Assembly (NCBI RefSeq): GCF_003697165.2
Contig: NZ_CP033092.2
Location: forward strand, 1,054,001 to 1,118,000
DNA length: 64,000 nucleotides
Source of the DNA: Escherichia coli DSM 30083 = JCM 1649 = ATCC 11775
GTDB taxonomy: Bacteria; Pseudomonadota; Gammaproteobacteria; Enterobacterales; Enterobacteriaceae
Reading direction: 5' to 3'
Numbering within the stretch: the stretch's first letter is position 1; every line of letters begins with the position of its first letter. A program made the position numbers and the translations under genes. Positions 16,885 through 26,289 of this stretch are shown one piece after another. Below the pieces are notes generated by a model. The model was not told the origin of the DNA, searched no databases, and saw only the letters and a list, made by a program, of their open reading frames with translations.

Positions 16885-18201
16885 TCAGTTAGTTGCCGTT
16901 TGAGAACGGAAACGGGCAAAGATAAAGATGACTGCGAAGCAGAGTGCCGGGAGCAGTTCGGCAGTGGGGATGTTGCCCGCTGCGTCACTGACAAACCCCA
17001 TGACCGGAGTGACAATACCGCCGCCAATAATGGTCATAACGATGAAGGACGAACCGTATTTGGTGTCCTGGCCGAGATTCTTAATGCCCAGCGAGAAGAT
17101 TGTTGGGTACTGAATCGACATAAAGGCACTGCATAAAGTCAGGGCTATTAAACCCACATGACCGCCAGCGAAGGCTGAGATCAGGCACAGTGCCATAGCG
17201 ATTAATGCGTAGGCTGCCAGGACTTTGTGTGGTGCGAAGCGACTGATGAGCCAGGTACCGGTGAAACGACCAATAAAGAAGCACACCATGGTTCCGGTTA
17301 AATAGTTAGCGGCAAAACCTGCTGTCATACCTGGAATTTCTTCTACAGCGTAGCGAATCAAATAGCTCCAGCAGGCTGTTTGTGCGCCGACGTAGCAGAA
17401 TTGCGCTAATACTGCCCAGCGCCAGTGGCGAATACGCGCCAGGCGAGAAAGCGATGCGGAGAACGATCCTTGTTTGGCGTCACTGTGATTATCACTCTGC
17501 AATGCCGGGAATTTCGTCAGCATGATCAGCAGGGCGACCAGTAACACGATAGCCACGATGATCATATAAGGTGTCTGTACCGATAATACCAGGCTGTGTT
17601 TATACGCACTCAATTGCTCTGGAGACATTTTATCGAGAACGTCTTGCGATTGATGTGGCACGTTAGACAAAATAAGACTTTGCCCAAAGACAACCGCGAT
17701 AATTGCGCCAAATGAGTTAAATGTTTGCGCAAGATTTAAGCGGAAGTGACCACTGCTTTCCGGCCCTAATACCGTAACAAAAGGGTTTGCGGCAGTTTCC
17801 AGACAACCTAATCCGGCTGCAATAATAAATAGGCCAACTAAAAACAAGGTGTAGTTCATTATTTCTGCGGCGGGCCAGAATAATGCAGCGCCGAAGGCAT
17901 ATAAAAACAATCCGGTAATAATCCCTGCTTTATAACTGAGTTTTTTCATCAATATCCCGGCAGGGATTGGGATAATGAAATAACCAAAGTAAAAGGCCGA
18001 TTGGATCAGGCCAGCCTGGAAATTTGTCAGCGTAAAAGCCTGCTGGAATTGAGGCAATAAAATGTCGTTAAGGTTATTGGCTACCGCCCAAAGAAAAAAC
18101 AGTGAGCACAGCAGCGCGAATGGAATAATGTAACTTCTGCTTTGCCCTGCATCTTTATCTACCGCACGGTAACTCTGCGTTTGTATTGATGTGTTTCCCA
18201 T
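16885..18201 (-). CDS. fucP: L-fucose:H+ symporter
   Basis: FucP (438 residues) is a 12-helix major facilitator that imports L-fucose with a proton. Hydrophobic segments run throughout. The conserved acidic residue in the first helix region (F-L-W-A-V-A-N-N-L-N-D-I-L) is visible; Asp46 and Glu135 are the known proton-coupling residues in K-12. It is the first gene of fucPIKUR and faces a long divergent control region shared with fucAO. Confidence 0.96.
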   Translation of the reverse strand: MGNTSIQTQSYRAVDKDAGQSRSYIIPFALLCSLFFLWAVANNLNDILLPQFQQAFTLTNFQAGLIQSAFYFGYFIIPIPAGILMKKLSYKAGIITGLFLYAFGAALFWPAAEIMNYTLFLVGLFIIAAGLGCLETAANPFVTVLGPESSGHFRLNLAQTFNSFGAIIAVVFGQSLILSNVPHQSQDVLDKMSPEQLSAYKHSLVLSVQTPYMIIVAIVLLVALLIMLTKFPALQSDNHSDAKQGSFSASLSRLARIRHWRWAVLAQFCYVGAQTACWSYLIRYAVEEIPGMTAGFAANYLTGTMVCFFIGRFTGTWLISRFAPHKVLAAYALIAMALCLISAFAGGHVGLIALTLCSAFMSIQYPTIFSLGIKNLGQDTKYGSSFIVMTIIGGGIVTPVMGFVSDAAGNIPTAELLPALCFAVIFIFARFRSQTATN

Positions 18202-18349
18202 AGCATCCTCTTAGGTTCAGAAGCTTAAGCACGTAATCGGTTATGTTTTCAAAAGTGCAAAACCAGCGAGTTCGGGCTTCATATCAGTGAATATTTGCCT
18301 GTCTGAAATGAACTCATGGATTCATTTTCAAATAAAAAACGGTCTGTAA

Positions 18350-18365
18350 TATGACGGCGGTCACA
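18350..18365. promoter_or_regulatory. CRP-binding site (candidate) in the fuc control region
   Basis: TATGA-CGGCGG-TCACA matches the TGTGA-N6-TCACA consensus at nine of ten half-site bases. It is about 150 bp upstream of fucP and would serve the leftward promoter. Confidence 0.6.
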
Positions 18366-18389
18366 CTTATTAGCTGGAAGGTGACTTTA

Positions 18390-18405
18390 TGTGACTACCA
18401 TCACT
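18390..18405. promoter_or_regulatory. CRP-binding site (candidate) in the fuc control region
   Basis: TGTGA-CTACCA-TCACT matches the CRP consensus at nine of ten half-site bases. Its centre is 40 bp from that of the neighbouring site at 18350, about four helical turns, so two CRP dimers could sit on the same face of the DNA. Confidence 0.65.
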
Positions 18406-18747
18406 TTAATAATCGAAATTTCATGCCCGTTTCAGAAAATAAATCATAAAAAACACAAACCAGATGACCGTATTAATTGTTTGTGCCGAAAACGGGCATT
18501 CCTGGCAGGGAGGAGTAGAAAAATGACCGTTTTGATAAATATTCTTAAGAGCGGTCATTTTTAATGTGGTTATAAAAAGAGAAATTGCAGTTATTTACTG
18601 TGATTAGTTGAACCAGGTCACAAAATATAAGCTTGTGAATTTCTTTCTGGTTAATCAGGAAGAATATGGTGAGTAATTAAACGGCTAATTCAATAGTGTG
18701 AAAGGAACAACATTATTGCCCTGTTTTGAATCAGAGAGAGGTAGCTA

Positions 18748-19395
18748 ATGGAACGAAATAAACTTGCTCGTCAGATTATTGACACTTGCCTGGAAATGAC
18801 TCGCCTGGGGCTGAACCAGGGGACAGCGGGTAACGTCAGTGTACGTTATCAGGATGGGATGCTGATTACGCCTACAGGTATTCCATATGAAAAACTGACG
18901 GAGTCGCATATTGTCTTTATTGATGGCAACGGCAAACATGAGGAAGGAAAGCTCCCCTCAAGCGAGTGGCGTTTCCATATGGCGGCCTATCAAAGCAGAC
19001 CGGATGCCAACGCGGTTGTTCACAATCATGCCGTTCATTGTACGGCAGTTTCCATTCTTAACCGACCGATCCCCGCGATTCACTACATGATTGCGGCGGC
19101 TGGCGGTAATTCTATTCCTTGCGCGCCTTATGCGACCTTTGGAACACGCGAACTTTCTGAACATGTTGCGCTGGCTCTCAAAAATCGTAAGGCAACTTTG
19201 TTACAACATCATGGGCTTATCGCTTGTGAGGCGAATCTGGAGAAAGCGTTATGGCTGGCGCATGAAGTTGAAGTGCTGGCACAACTTTACCTGACGACCC
19301 TGGCGATTACGGACCCGGTGCCAGTGCTGAGCGATGAAGAGATTGCCGTAGTGCTGGAGAAATTCAAAACCTACGGGTTACGGATTGAAGAGTAA
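18748..19395 (+). CDS. fucA: L-fuculose-1-phosphate aldolase
   Basis: FucA (215 residues) is the Zn2+-dependent class II aldolase that splits L-fuculose-1-phosphate into dihydroxyacetone phosphate and L-lactaldehyde. Zinc ligands His92 and His94 are in V-V-H-N-H-A-V-H, with a third, His155, in Q-H-H-G-L-I-A. The catalytic Glu73 is in S-S-E-W-R-F-H, and the N-terminal G-T-A-G-N-V-S binds phosphate. It is the first gene of fucAO, with GAGAGGTAG before the ATG. Confidence 0.97.
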   Translation: MERNKLARQIIDTCLEMTRLGLNQGTAGNVSVRYQDGMLITPTGIPYEKLTESHIVFIDGNGKHEEGKLPSSEWRFHMAAYQSRPDANAVVHNHAVHCTAVSILNRPIPAIHYMIAAAGGNSIPCAPYATFGTRELSEHVALALKNRKATLLQHHGLIACEANLEKALWLAHEVEVLAQLYLTTLAITDPVPVLSDEEIAVVLEKFKTYGLRIEE

Positions 19396-19422
19396 TTTCG
19401 TAAAGCAACAAGGAGAAGGATG

Positions 19423-20571
19423 ATGGCTAACAGAATGATTCTGAACGAAACGGCATGGTTTGGTCGAGGTGCTGTTGGAGCTTTAACCGATGAAGTGAAA
19501 CGCCGTGGTTATCAGAAGGCGCTGATCGTCACCGATAAAACGCTGGTGCAATGCGGCGTGGTGGCGAAAGTGATCGATAAGATGGATGCGGCAGGACTGG
19601 CATGGGCGATTTACGACGGCGTAGTACCTAACCCAACAATTACTGTCGTCAAAGAAGGGCTCGATGTATTCCAGAATAGCGGCGCGGATTACCTGATCGC
19701 TATTGGTGGTGGTTCTCCACAGGATACGTGTAAAGCGATTGGCATTATCAGCAACAACCCGGAGTTTGCCGATGTGCGTAGCCTGGAAGGGCTTTCCCCG
19801 ACCAATAAACCCAGTGTACCGATTCTGGCAATCCCCACCACAGCAGGCACTGCGGCAGAAGTGACCATTAACTACGTGATCACTGACGAAGAGAAACGGC
19901 GCAAGTTTGTTTGCGTTGATCCGCATGATATCCCGCAGGTGGCGTTTATTGACGCTGACATGATGGATGGTATGCCTCCAGCGCTGAAAGCCGCGACGGG
20001 TGTCGATGCGCTCACTCATGCTATTGAGGGGTATATTACCCGTGGCGCGTGGGCGCTAACCGATGCGCTGCACATTAAAGCGATTGAAATCATTGCTGGG
20101 GCGCTGCGAGGAACGGTTGCTGGTGATAAGGATGCCGGAGAAGAAATGGCGCTCGGGCAGTATGTTGCGGGTATGGGATTCTCGAATGTTGGGTTAGGGT
20201 TGGTGCATGGTATGGCGCATCCACTGGGCGCGTTTTACAACACGCCACACGGTGTTGCAAATGCCATCCTGTTACCGCATGTCATGCGCTATAACGCTGA
20301 CTTTACCGGTGAGAAGTACCGCGATATCGCGCGCGTTATGGGCGTGAAAGTGGAAGGTATGAGCCTGGAAGAGGCGCGTAATGCCGCTGTTGAAGCGGTG
20401 TTTGCTCTCAACCGTGATGTCGGTATTCCGCCACATTTACGTGATGTTGGTGTACGCAAGGAAGACATTCCGGCACTGGCGCAGGCGGCACTGGATGATG
20501 TTTGTACCGGTGGCAACCCGCGTGAAGCAACGCTTGAGGATATTGTAGAGCTTTACCATACCGCCTGGTAA
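19423..20571 (+). CDS. fucO: Lactaldehyde reductase / propanediol oxidoreductase
   Basis: FucO (382 residues) is an iron-dependent group III alcohol dehydrogenase that reduces L-lactaldehyde to L-1,2-propanediol with NADH under anaerobiosis. The NAD-binding G-G-G-S-P-Q-D-T is near residue 96. Metal ligands are in G-V-D-A-L-T-H-A-I-E-G (Asp196, His200), H-G-M-A-H (His263) and N-T-P-H-G (His277). Two ATGs are adjacent; I used the second (MANRMIL), the standard start. It completes fucose fermentation downstream of FucA. Confidence 0.97.
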   Translation: MANRMILNETAWFGRGAVGALTDEVKRRGYQKALIVTDKTLVQCGVVAKVIDKMDAAGLAWAIYDGVVPNPTITVVKEGLDVFQNSGADYLIAIGGGSPQDTCKAIGIISNNPEFADVRSLEGLSPTNKPSVPILAIPTTAGTAAEVTINYVITDEEKRRKFVCVDPHDIPQVAFIDADMMDGMPPALKAATGVDALTHAIEGYITRGAWALTDALHIKAIEIIAGALRGTVAGDKDAGEEMALGQYVAGMGFSNVGLGLVHGMAHPLGAFYNTPHGVANAILLPHVMRYNADFTGEKYRDIARVMGVKVEGMSLEEARNAAVEAVFALNRDVGIPPHLRDVGVRKEDIPALAQAALDDVCTGGNPREATLEDIVELYHTAW

Positions 20572-20587
20572 ATACGCTGATGTGATA

Positions 20588-20675
20588 ATGCCGGATGCGA
20601 CGCTAGCCGCGTCTTATCCGGCATATAAGTGCATGAAATTCAATGTGTTGATAATCGTTTGCATCCGGCACGCCG
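20588..20675. repeat. REP/BIME element between fucO and xni
   Basis: ATGCCGGAT (20588-20596) pairs with ATCCGGCAT (20616-20624) around a GCGACGC-type REP core. A second half-REP (GCATCCGGCACGCC) lies at about 20661-20674, directly against the xni stop. It occupies the gap between convergent genes. Confidence 0.85.
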
Positions 20676-21431
20676 TTACCTTACCAACCGCAATTGCTGT
20701 AAATTGCCGTCGATATGCAAATCGGTTTGTAAGCGGGCAATATCGCGGCACAGAAACGCCATCTCTTTATGGGTTTCTAATTTTTTGCGCCACTTTTCGG
20801 CAACCGCATCCAGATTCTCATATATCCCTTCCAGACTCTGAAACTCGACCAGTAGCTGTGTGGCGCTTTTTGGTCCGATCCCTGCAACACCCGGTACCTT
20901 TGAACTGCTGATCCCCGCAAGCCCCCAGTAATCGGGCAACTGCTGCGGTTGAACGCCAAATTCTTTATCGATAAATGGCGCATCCAGCCAACGTTTCTGG
21001 AAGTAATCACGAATACGTAATGTCGGTGAAAGTAACTGACAGTAGCCTTTATCTGTCGAAACAATCGTTGCCTGATGCCCGGCCTGTGTCACTTTGACCG
21101 CCAGCGTGGCGGCTAAGTCATCGGCTTCGTTGCCGCTGGCGGACCAGCACGGGACGCCGCGTTGCTCAAAGGCGGCGCGTAATGCAGGCATCTCGTTGTG
21201 CAACTCTTCCGGCATTGGCGGTCGACCCGCTTTGTAATCTGGTAAACGCTGATGACGCCAGCCGCTACTGCGGTTTTCATCATCAAAAACGGCGACCGCG
21301 TGGGTTGGCTGGCTGTGCATAATGAGCTGATCGAGCGCGTGCTGGCAGGTTTCGACACAGGGCGAACCCTGAACGGCATGAATGCGACGAATAAGATTCA
21401 GTGCATCGACAATAAGCAAATGAACAGCCAC
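20676..21431 (-). CDS. xni: Flap endonuclease Xni (ExoIX)
   Basis: Xni (YgdG, 251 residues) resembles the 5'-3' exonuclease domain of DNA polymerase I and acts as a flap endonuclease. The N-terminal [28 protein letters not shown] and the helix-hairpin-helix [18 protein letters not shown] are visible. ExoIX is known to lack some metal-site acidic residues of longer homologues. The start is a GTG (21429-21431) reading V-A-V-H-L-L. The frame extends 30 codons further upstream, but that part overlaps a hairpin and is not family-like. Confidence 0.93.
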
Positions 21432-21508
21432 GATAACCCCCTTAAAGATCAGGCGATAAGGGTAACATTCGATGCCAGAACAGGCTATGGCTGGATGAGA
21501 AATCGGGA

Positions 21509-21533
21509 AGAGGCCTCGCAAAAAGAGGCCTCT
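21509..21533 (-). terminator. Hairpin terminator downstream of sdaB
   Basis: AGAGGCCTC pairs with GAGGCCTCT in a perfect 9-bp stem 10 nt after the sdaB stop. The T-run sits in the loop rather than after the stem on the minus strand, so termination may be incomplete and some reading into xni is possible. Confidence 0.55.
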
Positions 21534-21542
21534 GGAGAGCGA

Positions 21543-22910
21543 TTAATCGCAGGCAACGATTTTCATTGCCAGGCCGCCGCGAGACGTTTCACGGTACTTG
21601 GCGTTCATATCTTTACCTGTTTCGTACATGGTTTCGATAACTTTGTCGAGGCAGACGCGTGGCTCGCTGGTACGGCGCAGCGCCATACGTGCAGCGTTTA
21701 CTGCTTTCACTGCCGCAATGGCGTTACGCTCGATGCACGGCACCTGTACCTGCCCGGCGACCGGGTCACACGTCAGACCGAGGTTGTGCTCCATGGCGAT
21801 TTCCGCCGCGATGCATACCTGCGCTGGGCTTGCGCCTAACAGTTCTGCCAGACCAGCTGCCGCCATTGAGCACGCCACGCCGACTTCACCCTGGCAGCCG
21901 ACTTCGGCACCAGAAATCGAGGCGTTCATCTTATAAAGAGAACCAATGGCGCTGGCTACCAGCAGGTAACGAGCCAGTGAGTTAGCGTTCACTTCGCGGA
22001 TAAACTTGTCGTAGTACGCCAGCACGGCCGGAATAATCCCGCACGCACCGTTAGTCGGCGCAGTCACCACGCGACCGCCAGCAGCATTCTCTTCGTTCAC
22101 TGCCAGTGCAAACATGTTGATCCAGTCAACAACCGCCATCGGGTCAGTGGTGGTTTTATCCTGGCTGACCAGCATCCGGCGTAGTGCCGCAGCACGGCGT
22201 GGAACGCGCAGTTTGCCAGGTAACACGCCTTCGGTAGAAATACCGCGCTCAATACCGCCACGCATGACTTCCCAGACGTTCGCCAGGTGCTGTTCCAGCT
22301 CTTCTTTGCTGTGCAGCGCCAGCTCGTTTTTCATCATCAGGCCAGAGAGTGACAGCCCGGTTTCCTGACAATGTTTTTGCAGATCGGCTGCTGAACTGTA
22401 CGGATAAGGAACTTCAACCGGTGCGCTATCCTGCTGACCAAAATGTTCTTCATCAACAATAAAGCCACCGCCGATAGAGTAATAAGTCTGGCTGTAAACG
22501 ACTTTATCGCCCGCCAGCGCGGTAATGCGCATACCGTTTTCATGCAGAGAAAGGTTGTCGGCATGGAAGTTCATGCACTGATCAACCGGGAACTCCACTT
22601 CATGCTGACCGTTTGCCAGCATCAGGCGACCATGAGTATTCACATCCTGAATAAAACCAGGGATGGAATCGATATCCACGGTATCCGGCAGGTTACCCGC
22701 CAGACCCATAATTATGGCGATATCTGTGTGGTGGCCTTTACCGGTCAGAGAGAGCGAGCCGTACACGTCAACCACCACGCGGGTCACGTCTTTAAGCAGG
22801 TTACGGGCAATCAGATCGTCGGTAAATTGTTTACCCGCTTTCATTGGTCCAACGGTATGAGAACTGGAAGGGCCAATGCCGATTTTGAAAATATCGAATA
22901 CGCTAATCAT
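21543..22910 (-). CDS. sdaB: L-serine deaminase II
   Basis: SdaB (455 residues) deaminates L-serine to pyruvate and ammonia, using a 4Fe-4S cluster instead of PLP. Family signatures seen: G-I-G-P-S-S-S-H-T-V-G-P-M near residues 11-23, T-N-G-A-C-G-I-I-P-A, and the C-terminal D-P-V-A-G-Q-V-Q-V-P-C-I-E-R-N. Conserved cysteines for the cluster are present in these last segments. It follows sdaC, the serine permease gene, in one operon. Confidence 0.96.
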   Translation of the reverse strand: MISVFDIFKIGIGPSSSHTVGPMKAGKQFTDDLIARNLLKDVTRVVVDVYGSLSLTGKGHHTDIAIIMGLAGNLPDTVDIDSIPGFIQDVNTHGRLMLANGQHEVEFPVDQCMNFHADNLSLHENGMRITALAGDKVVYSQTYYSIGGGFIVDEEHFGQQDSAPVEVPYPYSSAADLQKHCQETGLSLSGLMMKNELALHSKEELEQHLANVWEVMRGGIERGISTEGVLPGKLRVPRRAAALRRMLVSQDKTTTDPMAVVDWINMFALAVNEENAAGGRVVTAPTNGACGIIPAVLAYYDKFIREVNANSLARYLLVASAIGSLYKMNASISGAEVGCQGEVGVACSMAAAGLAELLGASPAQVCIAAEIAMEHNLGLTCDPVAGQVQVPCIERNAIAAVKAVNAARMALRRTSEPRVCLDKVIETMYETGKDMNAKYRETSRGGLAMKIVACD

Positions 22911-22939
22911 AGGAAATACATCGCGTTAAAACGGAGGAA

Positions 22940-22959
22940 GCGCCGCCCGAAAGCGGCGC
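22940..22959. repeat. Hairpin in the sdaC-sdaB gap
   Basis: GCGCCGC (22940-22946) and GCGGCGC (22953-22959) form a G+C stem with a 6-nt loop in the 57-nt gap. There is no U-run after it. It probably modulates the ratio of the two products. Confidence 0.6.
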
Positions 22960-22967
22960 GAAAGGAC

Positions 22968-24257
22968 TTAGCTGAACAGAGAGTAGAAGATTGCGGAGAT
23001 TGCAATCAGACCCATCACGACAACGAATACGTTGCTGATGTGACCGCTGTATTTACGCATTGCCGGTACTTTCTGAATTGCGTACATCGGCATCAGGAAC
23101 AGGATCATCGCGATGATTGGGCCGCCCAGGGTTTCAATCATACCCAGGATGCTCGGGTTCAGGGTGGCAACAATCCAGGTCGTTACCAGCATGAACAGCG
23201 CAGTGATACGGTTCAGCTTGTTGATTTCGATAGACTTACCTTTACCACGCAGAGATTTAATCACCATACCGTTGAAGCCTTCACGTGCGCCCAGGTAGTG
23301 GCCGAGGAAGGATTTGGTGATAGCGATAATCGCGATAATCGGAGCCATCCACGCGATGATCGGCGCGTTAAAGTGGTTAGCCAGGTAAGACAGAATCGAG
23401 ATGTTCTGCTCTTTAGCCGCAGCCAGGTCTGCCGGAGTCAGGCTCAGTACGCAGCTGAAGACGAAGAACATTACGGTCAGCACCATCATGATGTGTGCGA
23501 ATGCCAGGATCTTCGAGCATTTCTGTTCTGCCATATCGCCGTACTCTTCACGCTTCGCAACGGCGAAAGAAGAGATGATCGGAGAGTGGTTGAACGAGAA
23601 CACCATTACCGGAATTGCCAGCCACAGTGTCATCCACAGACCGTTTCCGGTTGCAGATGCAGTGTCCAGAGACAGCGTTTCCAGTGCTGCGCCGTTCCAC
23701 TGCGGGATCAGGTACAGAGCCAGCAGCATCAGTACGCCAACAAACGGGAATACCAGAATACTCATCGCTTTAACGATCATCTGCTCACCGAAGCGAACGA
23801 TGGTCATCATACCCACGATCAGGATCAGCGACAGAATCGCACGCGGCGGTGGCGTCATACCCAGCTGGTGAGACATGAAGCTTTCAACTGTATTGGTGAT
23901 TGCCACGCTATAAACCAGCAGGATCGGGTAGATAGCGAAGAAGTAGAGCAGAGTAATCAGTTTACCTGCGCCAATACCAAAGTGTTCTTCTACAACCTCG
24001 GTGATGTCTTCGCCCGGGTTTTTACCAGACAGTACGAAGCGAGTCAGGCCGCGGTGAGCAAAAAACGTCATCGGGAACGCAAGGATAGCCATGATGATCA
24101 GCGGGATCATACCGCCAACACCAGCGTTGATTGGCAGGAACAGCACGCCCGCGCCGATTGCCGTGCCGTAAAGGCCCAGCATCCACATGGTGTCTGTCTT
24201 GCGCCAGGCACTACGAGAGTCTTTCGACGCAATCGTGCTGGTTTGAGTCGTTTCCAT
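22968..24257 (-). CDS. sdaC: L-serine:H+ symporter
   Basis: SdaC (429 residues) is the high-capacity serine transporter of the hydroxy/aromatic amino-acid permease family, with about 11 membrane helices. The N-terminal cytoplasmic tail is followed by W-M-L-G-L-Y-G-T-A-I-G-A-G-V-L-F-L-P, the substrate-binding first helix. It is cotranscribed with sdaB, so the operon imports and degrades serine. An AGGAG-type site precedes the ATG. Confidence 0.96.
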   Translation of the reverse strand: METTQTSTIASKDSRSAWRKTDTMWMLGLYGTAIGAGVLFLPINAGVGGMIPLIIMAILAFPMTFFAHRGLTRFVLSGKNPGEDITEVVEEHFGIGAGKLITLLYFFAIYPILLVYSVAITNTVESFMSHQLGMTPPPRAILSLILIVGMMTIVRFGEQMIVKAMSILVFPFVGVLMLLALYLIPQWNGAALETLSLDTASATGNGLWMTLWLAIPVMVFSFNHSPIISSFAVAKREEYGDMAEQKCSKILAFAHIMMVLTVMFFVFSCVLSLTPADLAAAKEQNISILSYLANHFNAPIIAWMAPIIAIIAITKSFLGHYLGAREGFNGMVIKSLRGKGKSIEINKLNRITALFMLVTTWIVATLNPSILGMIETLGGPIIAMILFLMPMYAIQKVPAMRKYSGHISNVFVVVMGLIAISAIFYSLFS

Positions 24258-24775
24258 CTATTTCTCCTGGAGGAATGCAAATAATTCAGCTTTTAGCCAG
24301 TTCAGCCCGGGAAGGTGCCTGACCGTAAAAATGAAATCTGTCTATCGGCGATGGCTTAATCATTTTCCACCGTAATAATTTGAGGGCGGAAAGATACACA
24401 CAAGTTATGTATCTATCAGTGATCTTGATCCCAAATACAATAATCTACTTGGAAGATAGATAATCACAACGCTTTACTCTGTAAATCAAAAGTAAAAGAG
24501 AATTTAAGGGCAATATTTACCCATTAAACGACATCTGACTTCTTACGGGGCGCGCAATATATGTAGGTTGAACTGAAAAAATCAATACTTTTAGTTAATC
24601 ATGGCGATAATTTCTTTTTCATGGCGATAAAATGTGGTTTATGAAAATAGGGAAACGTTTGCGTTCCAACATAAATTGTATGACATATTAACTGTGGTGA
24701 TATTTGTCGCGTGAGGGTGGTAAGAAACATTCATATAACAAATGAAATGAGTTGATGAGTAAGTGACCAAAAACG
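24258..24775. promoter_or_regulatory. Upstream region of sdaCB, no gene
   Basis: About 520 bp, AT-rich, without a coding frame. It must hold the sdaCB promoter on the minus strand; CRP and Lrp are known regulators of this operon. A 12-bp direct repeat (TCATGGCGATAA at 24599 and 24619) is the most distinctive structure. I could not place promoter boxes confidently. Confidence 0.5.
24599..24630. repeat. 12-bp direct repeat with 20-bp period upstream of sdaC
   Basis: TCATGGCGATAA occurs exactly at 24599-24610 and 24619-24630. The 20-bp period is close to two helical turns, putting both copies on the same DNA face, as in tandem operators. No bound protein is known to me. Confidence 0.7.
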
Positions 24776-24804
24776 AGAAAACCCGGCAACAAACGTCACC
24801 GGGG
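24776..24804 (-). terminator. Intrinsic terminator after ppnN
   Basis: On the minus strand CCCGG (24799-24803) pairs with CCGGG (24782-24786), extended by weaker inner pairs, and is followed by TTTTC. It lies 10 nt after the ppnN stop. Confidence 0.7.
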
Positions 24805-24813
24805 GAGGGGAGA

Positions 24814-26178
24814 TTATGTGCAGATTTCGTAGCAAGGGATGTAGGCTGAGCCTGGCAACTTCATACGATGCTGGGCAACAAAACCCTGTAGCAGGTCGTC
24901 CATACGACGCATAATCTCTTTATCGCCGTTGATTTTGTAAGGACCAAACTCTTCAATGGCGCGAATACCGACTTCTTTTACATTACCCGCCACAATACCG
25001 GAGAACGCACGGCGCAGGTCGGCAGCCAGCACTTCAACGGGTTGATCCGGGTAAAGCTTCAGATTAGCCATATTCTCGTGAGACGGCTCAAACGGCATTT
25101 GCAAATCTGGCGCAATGCGCATTGACCAGTTAAAGCTGTAAGCGTCACCAGTGTCGCGGCGATTTTCTTTCACCAGCGGCATCGATTTTTTCATCTGACG
25201 AGCGACTTCAGCGGCGTCATCAATGATGATGCGGTAATGGCGGCGCGCGTTTTCACCCAGCGTATGCACGACAAACTCGTCCAGTACGCGGAAGTAGTCG
25301 GCGCTCTCTTTCGGGCCGGTGAGGATCAATGGTAAAACCTGATCTTTGTTGGCCGGGTTCATTAAAATTCCCAGCAAATACAGCAACTCTTCTGCTGTAC
25401 CCACACCGCCAGGGAAGATAATGATACCGTGAGCGATACGGACAAACGCTTCCAGACGTTTTTCGATATCTGGCATGATGATCAATTCGTTGACCAGCGG
25501 GTTAGGCGGTTCAGCGGCGATAATCGACGGCTCTGTCATACCAATAAAGCGACTGTCTTTGTAACGCTGCTGCGCGTGTCCGACCGCAGCACCTTTCATC
25601 GGCGCTTCCATCGCTCCCGGACCACAGCCGGTGCAGATATTCAGCTCACGCAGGCCCAGCTGATTCCCGACGCGACGGGCATACAAATACTCGTTTTCGT
25701 TAATTGAGTGACCGCCCCAGCAGACCACCATATTTGGCGCTTCACCGACATGCAGCGCGCGAGCGTTACGCAAGATGGAAAAGACCAGGTTAGTGATGTG
25801 GACGGAGTTGTCGAGATTCAGGTTGGGAAAACGAACGGTGTTATGAATTTGCCCATAAACGAAGAGAATGTCACGCAGAACCGCGAACAAGTTGGCCTGC
25901 AAAGCGCGAATAATTCGCCCATCGACAAAAGCCTCTTCCGGGGGATTTATCAGTTCCAGCTTTACGCCGCGTTCACGGCGCAGGACGTTAATATCGAAAT
26001 TTTCAAAACGAGACAGCAATTCTTTGCTGTTATCGGTCAAACTACCGGAGTTCAGTACGGCAAGTGAACAGTTGCGAAACAGTTGATAGAGGTCGCTGCT
26101 GGCGGTGCGTTTAAGCATATCCACTTCCAGCTGCGACAACATATCCATGGAGCCAAGCGGGCTAATATGTGTAATCAA
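24814..26178 (-). CDS. ppnN: Pyrimidine/purine nucleotide 5'-monophosphate nucleosidase
   Basis: PpnN (YgdH, 454 residues) hydrolyses nucleoside monophosphates to ribose-5-phosphate and free base, and is activated by (p)ppGpp. The central LOG/lysine-decarboxylase-like Rossmann domain shows the signature [12 protein letters not shown], and a [10 protein letters not shown] segment earlier. Extra N- and C-terminal domains give it more than twice the length of small LOG proteins. ppGpp made by RelA, also in this window, would stimulate it. Confidence 0.94.
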
Positions 26179-26289
26179 GAAAAACTCCTTATGGGACGAA
26201 TATCGTCATTCCCTTTGATTACAATAGCCCTGCCTGCTGACCTTTCACAACCTTCTGCGTGAATCCAGCACGCAAAATTGAGAAAAAAT

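Larger units (their letters stand above)
18202..18747. promoter_or_regulatory. Divergent fucP/fucA control region
   Basis: A 546-bp interval without a gene, holding the promoters for fucPIKUR (left) and fucAO (right). Three CRP-like sites are visible: TATGA-N6-TCACA at 18350-18365, TGTGA-N6-TCACT at 18390-18405, and the weaker GTTGA-N6-TCACA near 18605-18620. These fit the known cAMP-CRP control of the fuc genes. FucR sites should also lie here, but I do not know their sequence well enough to mark them. Confidence 0.75.

Noticed and set aside
22443..24284. 613-residue open frame on the plus strand across sdaB and sdaC
   Set aside because: It is antisense to two well-conserved genes, its translation is rich in His, Gln, Arg and Asp, typical of a shadow frame, and it shows no domain or ribosome site.
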